A DNA stretch of 64,000 nucleotides from contig JAJDAK010000041.1 of the NCBI GenBank assembly GCA_029261895.1, forward strand, positions 21,423-85,422. Reading direction: 5' to 3'. Made by a program: the position numbers and the translations under genes. The notes beneath the pieces were generated by a model. That model saw only the letters and a list, made by a program, of their open reading frames with translations. It was not told the origin of the DNA and ran no database searches. Origin of the DNA: Deltaproteobacteria bacterium. Lineage in GTDB: Bacteria; Myxococcota_A; UBA9160; SZUA-336. Shown piece by piece: positions 8,701 through 16,300 of this stretch. Position 1 is the first letter of the stretch, and the number at the start of each line of letters is the position of its first letter.

Positions 8701-10807
8701 CGTCGTCCGAAATATCGAAGAAAAAGTGATCGGGGTGTTGTGAACAGCGCACTCGAATACGCCCCTGCGCCGTGAACTCGTTGGGAACCGTGATGCTTTC
8801 GGGGCCACCGGTGTTAGCGATATCGGTACCGTAGTTGATCGGGTACGTATGTCCGCCGTCAAGCGAAAGGTCGATATCGACGGTCGCACAACTTATGGGT
8901 GCAGCCATTGTTCCCGCGGGGTTCCAGCTGACGCTCTCGGTATCACCGAAGGTCCAGGTTAGGCCGCTCGCGTTGGGTGCGGTGACTGTAAATGCTCCTC
9001 CGTCGTCTTCGAATGAAATCGTGGTCGCCGCATAGGCGACGCCCCCTTCGATGCGACCCAGAGTGCTATTGAAGTGGTTGTCCCAAACGTGGAGACGGAA
9101 GGTAAGGGACTGGTCGTCGGGAGGCAGCTCTTCACCCAGCGTGTAGGGCGGACCCATTGCAACGTCTGAAATCTGCGGAAAGGTTCGCTCGCCGGTCGTG
9201 GTTGGCGCGAAGATGCGAAAGAAGGGTGCTTTGCCGGTGCCCGGATTACTTGGGTGGTGTGTCCACGGGAGGTTTGGCTCGCTTGGATCATCGGCGGGAA
9301 GATCGAACTCCTCCCACGCGTAGGTGAGCACATCGGTGTTTGCGTCGTTGCCAGAGCCGACCAGAACGAAGGGTGTATTCGAGGGGAAGGTCAAACCCGT
9401 GGAGCCCGCGCTGACCACGGGAGGGTTATTCGACGTGGCCACGGACGTCCCGCACGGGGCCTTATTTTCTAAATGGGCCATGGCTTGATCGAAGCTGACA
9501 GAGTGGTACTGCAGGAATCCGGGCGGGTCGATTTTATCAGTCCCGCAGAGGTTTGGATACGCCATCAGTGTCACACCGCTACCCGGCTCGTAGGCATTGT
9601 TTTCCGAGTATTGCCCGCTAGGAGAGCCATTGGCGTTAATGGCGCAGTTTCGGGATGCCCAGGTATGCGGCATGTTGAACGCATGTCCCAGCTCATGCGC
9701 GAAGGTGCGGAGGTTGGGGGAACTCCAACCGGTCTGGCCTTTTCCTTTCGACGAATTGACGCAGATGATGCCTAGGCCGGCAACACCACCCTGGTAGTTC
9801 CAAAGGAAGAGATGCCCGAGGTCGTAAGCCGCGATATTCGCGTCGAGATTCGCTTGAGCCGCGTTAAAGTTAGCATCCACCTTATCGATCCGCGGGGCGT
9901 TTGCATCGTTCGGATCGGGCACTGCCCCATCCGAGGTATCGACGTAGCCGTCGGTGTTGGGGTCGGTGAAAATAACGTTGTTATTGTCTGCTACCAGTAC
10001 GGCGCGCACGGCAAGTTCCCGCTCCCAGATTGCGTTAAGTTGGTTAAGTCGTGCCAGAATCGCGGCGGTGACATTACTCAGATTGAACGGTGATCCGCCC
10101 ACATTTTGAGCATATTCGCCAGAAGTAGTGACCGCCATTTTGAGCGTCGTAAATGTATCCCCACTGCTGTAAGGCGGCCCAGTGGCAAGCGCGATCGCGG
10201 CTGATGATTCGGGGTCGGACACGGACACGTTGCGTTCCAGAAAGTTTTCGATCGCATCTTGGGGTAGCGGAGGTAGATCCTCCGTGGAGTACACAAGATG
10301 GGTGGCTGCGTCCTCCTGCGTTGCAGGCTCGATGATCCAGCTCTTGTCCGCTCCGATTGCTAAGGCATTCACGCCCCGCGGCGAAACGAGAAAACGAATT
10401 GTAGTCGTTGGATCGTCGACGGCGAATCCTGAATAGGTTCTGAGTTCGGGGTAGAGGGACGCGAGAGCCGGCTCCATGGTCGGAACCGGGCCCACCTGAA
10501 ATTCGGACAGCGATCCATCCGGACCTGGCATCTCAATCGTGACTACCGATGTGTACCCGTCGCCTACCGAAGTCGTGCGTGCAACGGGCACGATAAAGCG
10601 TATCGGTTCCAATTGGGCGTCGAGTTCCGCGGCGTTGAGCGAGATCGCGCGGTAAACATCCGGCCCGTTCGCAAGGCGCAGAGACTCTTGCGAGTCCGAG
10701 GACGTGCCCTGCCATAACTCGGACGCGCTTACATGGCTAGCCTGTAAGCAAAAAGAAAAAACAATGAAGGCAACCAATGCACGCTGAAGTCTGTTATAGA
10801 TGTCCAT
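5774..10807 (-). CDS. giant secreted zinc metalloprotease with CSLREA-type beta-helix and threefold C-terminal module
   Basis: The 1677-residue protein begins with a signal peptide (LVAFIVFSFCLQASHVSAS). A reprolysin-like protease domain occupies roughly 200-460: the zinc site HELGHAFNMPH lies near residues 369-379 and is followed by a Met-turn-like GVTLMAYPNLCG. After beta-sandwich linkers, residues about 714-1062 are a parallel beta-helix of the CSLREA / choice-of-anchor Q type, with CSLRDTVAMASPGDTI, repeated GGGIYN / GGGVRN / GGAIEN turns and the closing DQRGYSRP ... CDSGAYE. The last 280 residues are three copies of a module starting LDHFMFYK, LDHFLCYN and DDHLVCYNAK-like, ending LCIPSS. 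That module recurs at the end of the 6357-residue protein at 44-63 kb, so it is probably a sorting, anchoring or ligand-binding domain. Likely an extracellular protease; substrate unknown. The ribosome site is weak. Confidence 0.85.
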   Translation of the reverse strand: MDIYNRLQRALVAFIVFSFCLQASHVSASELWQGTSSDSQESLRLANGPDVYRAISLNAAELDAQLEPIRFIVPVARTTSVGDGYTSVVTIEMPGPDGSLSEFQVGPVPTMEPALASLYPELRTYSGFAVDDPTTTIRFLVSPRGVNALAIGADKSWIIEPATQEDAATHLVYSTEDLPPLPQDAIENFLERNVSVSDPESSAAIALATGPPYSSGDTFTTLKMAVTTSGEYAQNVGGSPFNLSNVTAAILARLNQLNAIWERELAVRAVLVADNNNVIFTDPNTDGYVDTSDGAVPDPNDANAPRIDKVDANFNAAQANLDANIAAYDLGHLFLWNYQGGVAGLGIICVNSSKGKGQTGWSSPNLRTFAHELGHAFNMPHTWASRNCAINANGSPSGQYSENNAYEPGSGVTLMAYPNLCGTDKIDPPGFLQYHSVSFDQAMAHLENKAPCGTSVATSNNPPVVSAGSTGLTFPSNTPFVLVGSGNDANTDVLTYAWEEFDLPADDPSEPNLPWTHHPSNPGTGKAPFFRIFAPTTTGERTFPQISDVAMGPPYTLGEELPPDDQSLTFRLHVWDNHFNSTLGRIEGGVAYAATTISFEDDGGAFTVTAPNASGLTWTFGDTESVSWNPAGTMAAPISCATVDIDLSLDGGHTYPINYGTDIANTGGPESITVPNEFTAQGRIRVRCSQHPDHFFFDISDDDIQIWPELPTCNGTDLIVRTLADSGPCSLRDTVAMASPGDTILFTPEIQGMAVSLASQIVLDKNLTIDGQHSKISVRGANTDRVFDVTGAVVVLRNMNLINGDTGSSEDGGILRIDNSSHVTLERSTVAEGSARNGGGIYNDGGSLVVLRSTIRDNNADEDGGAIENRGGNVVIAQSTISGNSAKDDSGGIQNVVPGGLLTIFNTTISGNIGGDFGGGVRNEGGGSITTLRNVTIANNTAASGGGGVHNHQGTVDLANTILADNSGADSDCVNTSFGGGTVTDTAGNIVKDGSCVASAKDPQLAPLANNGGDTLTHALGASSAAMGAGDDTYCTNHPVAGIDQRGYSRPKTGCDSGAYEDGGVAPETTLLIYDFNFDQSDPVEAAKYPLDDVRVRFPPSVQASTVTGSTLGIQENEDSSRVHVAQTFSGLIPNEPPPASGKRNMEYAMAQAVPNNGFGIPPEEFLFYTFDMVALTQPIRVDTIRFRTAHNHLPAPLFVPRAGVLIYSDPGFDDEFGRNSFIVPPGLPARLFPYSEISPTNLIIGGSTTSFRIRFDEAITGINAFTTQMRLDDVEVHGTPIPDVTRVAIKCTPSGGTCDTNLDPNSIVVGAGESVFFTLDSSCNDGAGPCPDSCSISAMADTSTPSGFPGYGPETVLLTEPAPPTSIFTKAGTYPFQLTCSPTQNFDVEVVETPDHDLDHFMFYKTKHSAGSQKLAQFSPLELTNRLGSARYRVRKIFQVGLPADKNGEGVFNDTTDLAEYRIRPISGTPPFRRVRDIPITNQCHNTFLELKRPHSVLIPTATHLSNPTEEPIKALHNLDHFLCYNARVQSSLTDGTPVEKLLRGTQVDVTDGFQTRRYDLKKITKLCVPTAVGGEPTIIGGTNSGENVGIDETLIRNIDDHLVCYNARLATKNVPQAGCGCDVVADPRCRGTTIVPTQPKHARIASIHTNNHFGPLELASKKEQELCIPSSAVLP

Positions 10808-10844
10808 AGATGCGCATTAGACACTTTGGGTGCGAAAAGTGCAC

Positions 10845-10856
10845 ACATAATTATGT
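10845..10856. promoter_or_regulatory. 12-bp perfect palindrome upstream of the metalloprotease
   Basis: ACATAATTATGT is a perfect palindrome in an AT-rich patch 38-49 bases upstream of the metalloprotease ATG. Its position fits a promoter-proximal operator or a -10 region read from the minus strand, but no -35 is obvious. Confidence 0.3.
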
Positions 10857-11732
10857 ATTTTTTTCTGCCTGTTCCGTGTTTTCTTAGTGAGTTCGCGACA
10901 CAGAAGAGTTTGCGTCGTAGTTGTCACCACTTGGTATCATTATTTTTGGAGCGACAAGCATCCGATGTAGAGTGAGAATCTCGTTCGTGAGTTTCGTCGA
11001 CAGTATCCTGCTGCGCTTTTACGGTTGCAACATCAACTACTGCGGCGGCGCCTCCCTTATTTGCCTCTTACCGAACGGTGGTAGACCAGTACCTTAGTGG
11101 GTTATCGGCGAGCAAAGCTCGCCTGCCCACACGCCACGTTACTGCGTACGTGGCTTTGGCGCCGGTCGGGTTATTCCACGAAGTGGGGATTCCTGACGAA
11201 CGTGCGGTAGCGGTCGTCGAAATCGTTCATGATGAAGAACCCCTCGATATCGTGGCCTGCGGTTTGCTCGTCGACCCAAGTCCGGTAGCTCACGAGCATC
11301 CGATGGCCAGTCCTCGTTCGACGCTGCTCGGCATCACGCGCCTTCTGAACCCCATTCAGATTGCCCGTCTCGCATTCGGCCTCTATTTGCGGACTTGTGG
11401 CCCTCTATGGGTTGTTGTTTTTTCTAGTAAGCCAATGGTAAACAAAAACCGCGGGATCGCGACGCGAACCCGAGCAGGAAGCGCGCTTTTCGGCGAGTTC
11501 CCAAGTACCGATAAATCTGGATCCTGTTCAATCCCGGAAATCGGAGGTGCGAGCTTGCCGGGATTATCCGCAGCGTTCTTCTGCGCAGTTCAAATTCCAC
11601 ATATGAATTCTTTTGTGGGCAGCTAGTTTACGCCGTTTGGTGCATATCGATTCTAGATATCCGATATATCAATTTCTATCTGATTTACATCAGTCTAATT
11701 AATTCAGTCTGGCCCCGTGTAAGATAGGAAAC
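10857..11732. other. gene-poor stretch with decayed pieces
   Basis: No convincing intact gene. It holds a perfect 7-bp hairpin with a 3-base loop at 11107-11123 (GGCGAGC / GCTCGCC), a minus-strand frame of about 50 codons ending near 11178 whose sequence (VSYRTWVDEQTAGHDIEGFF) looks protein-like but has no recognised family, the tRNA-Pro-like repeat at 11341-11442, and an AT-rich patch at 11640-11710 that includes an inverted repeat ATATCG / CGATAT (11644-11649 and 11662-11667) and is probably the promoter region of the RHS-cap gene. A plus-strand 182-codon frame from 11078 has no protein-like features and is not called. Confidence 0.4.
11341..11442 (-). repeat. tRNA-Pro(GGG)-like fragment plus flank, copy 1
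   Basis: On the minus strand this 102-base stretch matches 32325-32430 at most positions (shared TTTACCATTGGCTTAC-like start, AATAGAGGCC, GAGACGGGC and CTGAATGGGGTTCAGAAGG). The end TCTGA-ATGGGGT-TCAGA folds as a tRNA anticodon arm with anticodon GGG; after it the tRNA likeness stops here. Such half-tRNA sequence is what integrases of islands leave at attachment sites. Confidence 0.45.
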
Positions 11733-12836
11733 ATGCGACGTACTTCCTCGTTGATATTCCAAACGCTATTTGCGTTTTCTAGCGGGTTGATTTCCATTCC
11801 TGCAACCGCTGCGGAGTATCGCTTCTACCATCCGGATCCACTGGGCTCGAATGTCCTGGTAACGGATCGCAGTGGTAACGTAATTCAACGCGCGACAAAC
11901 ACGCCGTACGGGGAACTTCGTAGTGTTAATGACGGTGCGGGCAACTCGATCGAACCCGGTGCTGACAGCACACGGCATCTCTTCACCGGGCAGGAGTACG
12001 ACGCTGAGTCAGGGCTCTCTTACCTCGGCGCTCGTCATTACGATCCATTCATTGGACGTTTTCTTGCGGTCGACCCGGCGCTAATCGGTAGTGCAGCGGG
12101 GGCCAGCTTCCAGGGGATTGCGTCGAATAGTGCCCATCTAAACGGTCACAGCTATGCGCTGAACCTGCCGACCCGCTTGGTGGATCCGACTGGCGCTACG
12201 CCCGCCGAATCACAGATCGCCAAACCGGTCACAAGCTTCGCGCTTCCGGCGCCGCCGCCATGGATGCCGCCGCAAGTCCGGATGGTAGAGTCTGACAAAG
12301 TTCCCGCGGGGGTTAAACAGGCTCTATCGAATCTCGAGATCCGCGCGGAGCTCTGGGATACGTTTTTCTCCACCATCCGAACCACCGCCGAAGGAGGTGG
12401 TTGGATTCTGCAGAACGGGGCCGTCGAGCGTTGGCCTGCGGGCCCGACAGAGGCCCACCCGGCCGGTCTTTATACGCGGATGTCTAATCTTGTCTACCCG
12501 GTGCCCCCCAATCGAGCGTTGGCCTTTCACGCGCATCCGTTGCTAACGAGATCACTACGTCTGTCGCATCCCGCGCTACGCGCTAAAGACTTTGAGCGCC
12601 GTGCGGGAGGAGACATCAGGCACATGCTTGACAATCCCGACGAATACAATCCGCAACTCATTCTTGATCCCTCGGGCATCTGGGCGGTCTGGACCGAGGC
12701 CAATTTCGGAAAACAGTTCACCTCCGCAGTGGCATCAAATCTCGGTCCGCCGGCAGACCTTCTCGGAACCGCGGGTCATCCACCGGGACATATCATTAGA
12801 TTCGACGAGCATTATTCGCAGTTCATCCCCGAATGA
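11733..12836 (+). CDS. secreted minimal RHS-cap protein with JAMM/DUF4329-like C-terminal domain
   Basis: The 367-residue product has AGGAAAC before its ATG and a signal peptide ending ATA-A near residue 26. Directly after it comes only the terminal part of an RHS core, without any YD repeats: DPLGSNVLVTDRSGNVIQRA, TPYGELR, LFTGQEYDAESGLSYLGARH and GRFLAVDP (about residues 30-118), closing with LNLPTRLVDPTG, the usual RHS cut site before a variable C-terminus. The variable region (about 155-367) has GGGWIL, then AFHAHP (HxH near 265-267), a Ser about 14 residues later and KD near 288, and LILDPSGIWAVW; this spacing recalls JAMM/DUF4329-type domains. Normal RHS proteins need over 1000 residues of YD shell, so this is either a stand-alone cap with a payload or a rebuilt remnant. 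No immunity gene follows; an IS3 end begins right after the stop. Confidence 0.75.
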   Translation: MRRTSSLIFQTLFAFSSGLISIPATAAEYRFYHPDPLGSNVLVTDRSGNVIQRATNTPYGELRSVNDGAGNSIEPGADSTRHLFTGQEYDAESGLSYLGARHYDPFIGRFLAVDPALIGSAAGASFQGIASNSAHLNGHSYALNLPTRLVDPTGATPAESQIAKPVTSFALPAPPPWMPPQVRMVESDKVPAGVKQALSNLEIRAELWDTFFSTIRTTAEGGGWILQNGAVERWPAGPTEAHPAGLYTRMSNLVYPVPPNRALAFHAHPLLTRSLRLSHPALRAKDFERRAGGDIRHMLDNPDEYNPQLILDPSGIWAVWTEANFGKQFTSAVASNLGPPADLLGTAGHPPGHIIRFDEHYSQFIPE

Positions 12837-13025
12837 TTAGAGGGATGGACGCCGAATACGACGTGGCCCTCGATGGCTGCGCTTGCGAGTTTGACTCTCG
12901 GAATCGACCGAGGGACCTCGATCGGATCGGAGAACGCACTCACCAACAAGCGTGCAGGTGATGCGCTCGGTCACTTGGAGAACGGCTTCATCCTTGAATT
13001 CCGGAGTGTATTGTTGATTGCTCAT
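12837..13025 (-). pseudogene. truncated IS3-family transposase OrfA
   Basis: The 62-codon frame starts MSNQQYTPEFKDEAVLQVTER, the typical N-terminus of IS3-family OrfA proteins that bind the element ends by a helix-turn-helix. After about 21 residues the likeness is lost and the frame ends at 12837, right against the stop of the RHS-cap gene. OrfA is normally about 90-100 residues and is followed by OrfB, which is absent. The element's left end is recognisable just upstream (13065-13087). Confidence 0.65.
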
Positions 13026-13064
13026 GGGGCTGCTCCAAGTGACTCAATCCTAACCTCCGAGCTT

Positions 13065-13087
13065 TCCACTTTTCCGGGGAAAGTCCA
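13065..13087 (-). mobile_element. left terminal repeat of an IS3-type element
   Basis: Read on the minus strand this is TGGACTTTCCCCGGAAAAGTGG, beginning with the TG of IS3-family ends and about 40 bases upstream of the OrfA start, which is the usual spacing. The matching right end is not in the vicinity, so only the left end of the IS survives. Confidence 0.5.
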
Positions 13088-13391
13088 ACGGCCGCTTCCC
13101 GCGCGAGCGCGCACAACCTACGTTTGGCGACACTGCGATGACCCGGAACAACGAACGTCGATGTGTAGGGTCGCGATGGCGACGCAGGATGCAACAACAA
13201 TATTATTGGCAGCTCGACACGCGCCATCTCATATTGCGGCCACTAAGTGTCTGCAGCACCCGAGGGAGTCTAGTCAGGTCGGTTTCGTACACCAAGTAGG
13301 AGCCATGTAACTTAGTTGACAGCAACGCGCATGGCAGTGATAGGATCAGCCGCAGGTTGCATTTCGACTAGGCTGCCGATGAGGCGGGACT
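13088..13391. other. 304-base gap with the probable promoter of operon A
   Basis: No gene is seen. A perfect -35 hexamer TTGACA lies at 13316-13321; a TAGGAT at 13341-13346 could be the -10, although the 19-base spacing is long. This is the only good promoter candidate before the four-gene operon that starts at 13392. Confidence 0.4.
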
Positions 13392-16300
13392 GTGGCTGGA
13401 GCCGGGGTGAAGAGAAGAAGTAAATTCAGAAGAGCGTCCGTTCGACTGATTATCGCACTCTTTTTGGTTGGCGCCGATGCTCCTAATGCATTCGCCCAGA
13501 TTCAAACTAAAAGCCAGCAGAAGTGCACGAACGGCCTTAATAAAGATTGGGGTAAGACTTCGAATGCGGCCAGCAAGCAGATCCAGGGTTGTATCAAGAA
13601 TTTTGCGAAGGGTCGTGCTCTCAATAAGCAAAATCCCTCGGTTTTAACCCTAGAGGTTTGCTTACAGGACGATCCTAAAGGCAAGATATTTGGGACGTTC
13701 TCAAAAACGATTCAGAACTATCAGAAGAATTGCCTGGGCCGAGATAGCGACAACGTTCTAAAGCAACCACCCTACGGCCCGTCGATCCCGGACACGGTGT
13801 TCTTCTCCGCGTTTCAACGCGAGATGGATCTTATCCATTCCATTTTTGGTCCCAACCTCAACACTGCGCCCATTTTGCTGGAAAGCGACGACAAGCGAGC
13901 ATCGCTCTGCCAGCAGAAAGCCTTTGCATCGGTATCCAAATGTGCACTTGAGCTCCGGAAGCAGTTCCTCGTTTGTAAGAGGAAAGATCTCAAGAACGGT
14001 TCGGTCAACGGGACACCGATCTCAGATATTGCAGGAATTGAGCGTTGCTTCGACGGGTTTTCTCAAAGTCGTTTCGAAGTTAAGTGTACTGGGCGTACAG
14101 ACAAAGGGATCCAGGCGGAGATCCAAAAGCACTGTGTTGATCGTGTAGATACCCTCACGCTTTCTGAGATGTTTCCTTCGTGCAGCACCGACGATCCAGC
14201 CTCGCTCGCTGACTGCCTGGATTCGCGTACACGCTGTGCGTTTTGTCGTTCGGCCGATGGCGCCGATGGTGCAAACCGTGCGTGTGACGATTTTGACAAC
14301 GGTGCGGTCGATGGCTCTTGCCCGGATCAGGGATGTGTTGCAGGTGGGGCCTGCAGCACCGGCGAATTGGGCGTCTGCGCGGATGGAATCCAGACATGCC
14401 CCACGGGTGCTCTCGGCCCGCCCGCGTGTCAGCGCGCCGAGGACCCGACGACCGAAATCTGCGACGGGCTCGACAACGATTGCGATGGTAACGTCGATGA
14501 GGATTTCGGTGCGGGTGGGCAATGTGGTACGGGACTACTCGGGGTTTGTGCAGACGGCACCCTCGTCTGCGACAGTGTATCGACGGTCACGTGCCAAGCG
14601 AACCTACAACCTCAAGCTGAGCTCTGTGATGGGCTCGACAATGACTGTGATGGCACGGTCGACGAAGACTTTCCGCTGGGCGATGCGTGCACGAGCAGTG
14701 ATCCTGGGATCTGCGCACCAGGCACGATCATCTGCGATGGCACCAGTGCGATCTGTGAGCCAAACATCGAGCCCCAGCCCGAGCTCTGCGACGGACTGGA
14801 CAATAACTGCGACGGAACGGTCGATGATGGGCTCGGCACTACAACCTGCGGTCTTGGCGCATGCGATCACACGATACCCAACTGTGCGGGCGGCGTAGTT
14901 CAGGTTTGCGATCCGCTCGAGGGTGCAGCGCCTGAGGAAGATTGTCGCAACGGTATCGATGACGATTGCAATGGAACGGTCGACCCACCGGATTTTTGCA
15001 CCTGCGTTCCAGGAGAGAGTTGTGATACGGGTGAGTTAGGACTGTGTTTATTTGGTGCATTCGACTGTCCGAATGGCCGCGGGCTTCCTGGTAATTGCAT
15101 TCGGTTTCAGGGCCCAGGGGTCGAGGTTTGCGACGCCTTCGACAACAACTGCGATGGCCAGATCGATGAAGGCTTTAACCTGGGCGCAACGTGCGACACC
15201 GGCGAGCCGGGTATCTGCGATCCGGGCTTGCTCGCCTGTCCAGATGGCGATGTTGTCTGCGTGAGGACGACCGAGCCCGAGCCGGAAGTTTGTGACGACG
15301 GAATCGATCAGGATTGTAGCGGCAGCGACTGCTCGTTGCTGTCGGTCGGTATTGCGTCACCCGCACAAGGGCTTATAACCGCAGATGCGTCTGTTGAAGT
15401 TACTGGAACTACCGGTCCCACAGTGACGGCAGTGTCGGTAAATGGAGTTGCTGCTGCTCTTCTGAATCAAACTTTCACCGCAACCGTCTCTCTCCGGGCG
15501 GGTGTGAATATGCTGGTTGCCGTTGGAAGTGATGCACTTGGAAACAGCGGCACAAGTACCATCGAAGTGACCCGTGATACCGAGATCCCGCGGGTCGTTA
15601 TCGACTCGCCCGGGCAATCCGCTCGTATCAATGTTAACCGCGTGACCGTAACGGGGATCGTCAACGACCTTATTACAGGGGGCATCGAGCCCATTGTTGA
15701 CGTCAATGGTGTCGCGGCAACGGTCGAGCAGGGAACCTTCATGGCGGTGGATGTACCGCTTGTGATTGGCCCTAACCCGCTTGTTGCAACCGCAATCGAT
15801 GCGGTTGGAAATCAGGGAAGTGATCAAATACAAGTCTTCTTCGATCCACCGCTCGGAGTGAAACTCGAGCCGGTATCAGGAGACGGGCAGGCGACTGTGG
15901 CTAGCCATGAGTTGGCCGAACCGCTGGTCGTGCGCGTGGTCGATGCCGCGGGTAATGCGCTGGCCTCGCGGGTGGTTCGATTTCAAGTTGTTCGGAACAG
16001 TGGAACCCTTCGAACTGAAAGCGGCATCTCAGGTCGCTTCGTCGAGATCCCAACGAACGGTGCAGGTTTGGCGAGCGCTTTCTTTACACTGGGCAATCGC
16101 GCGGGTGAGGGAAACAATCGTGTCGCCGCATCTGCGCTGGGCGCGAGCGGTGAAGCGATCTTTTGCGCGAGTGGACAACCCGATACGGCGAGCAAGTTGC
16201 TTGCAGTCATGGGCGAGAGCCAGAAGGGCTTAGCCGGCACAGCGCTTCCGGCACCGTTTGAAGTGCTGGTCGTCGATGTCGACGGAAACCCTGTACAGGG

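Noticed and set aside
11078..11626. Plus-strand 182-codon frame in the gap before the RHS-cap gene
   Set aside because: No family features, no ribosome site, and it reads through the tRNA-like repeat antisense.
12873..13310. Plus-strand 145-codon frame over the IS3 left end
   Set aside because: Antisense to the recognisable OrfA start and the IS terminus; composition not protein-like.
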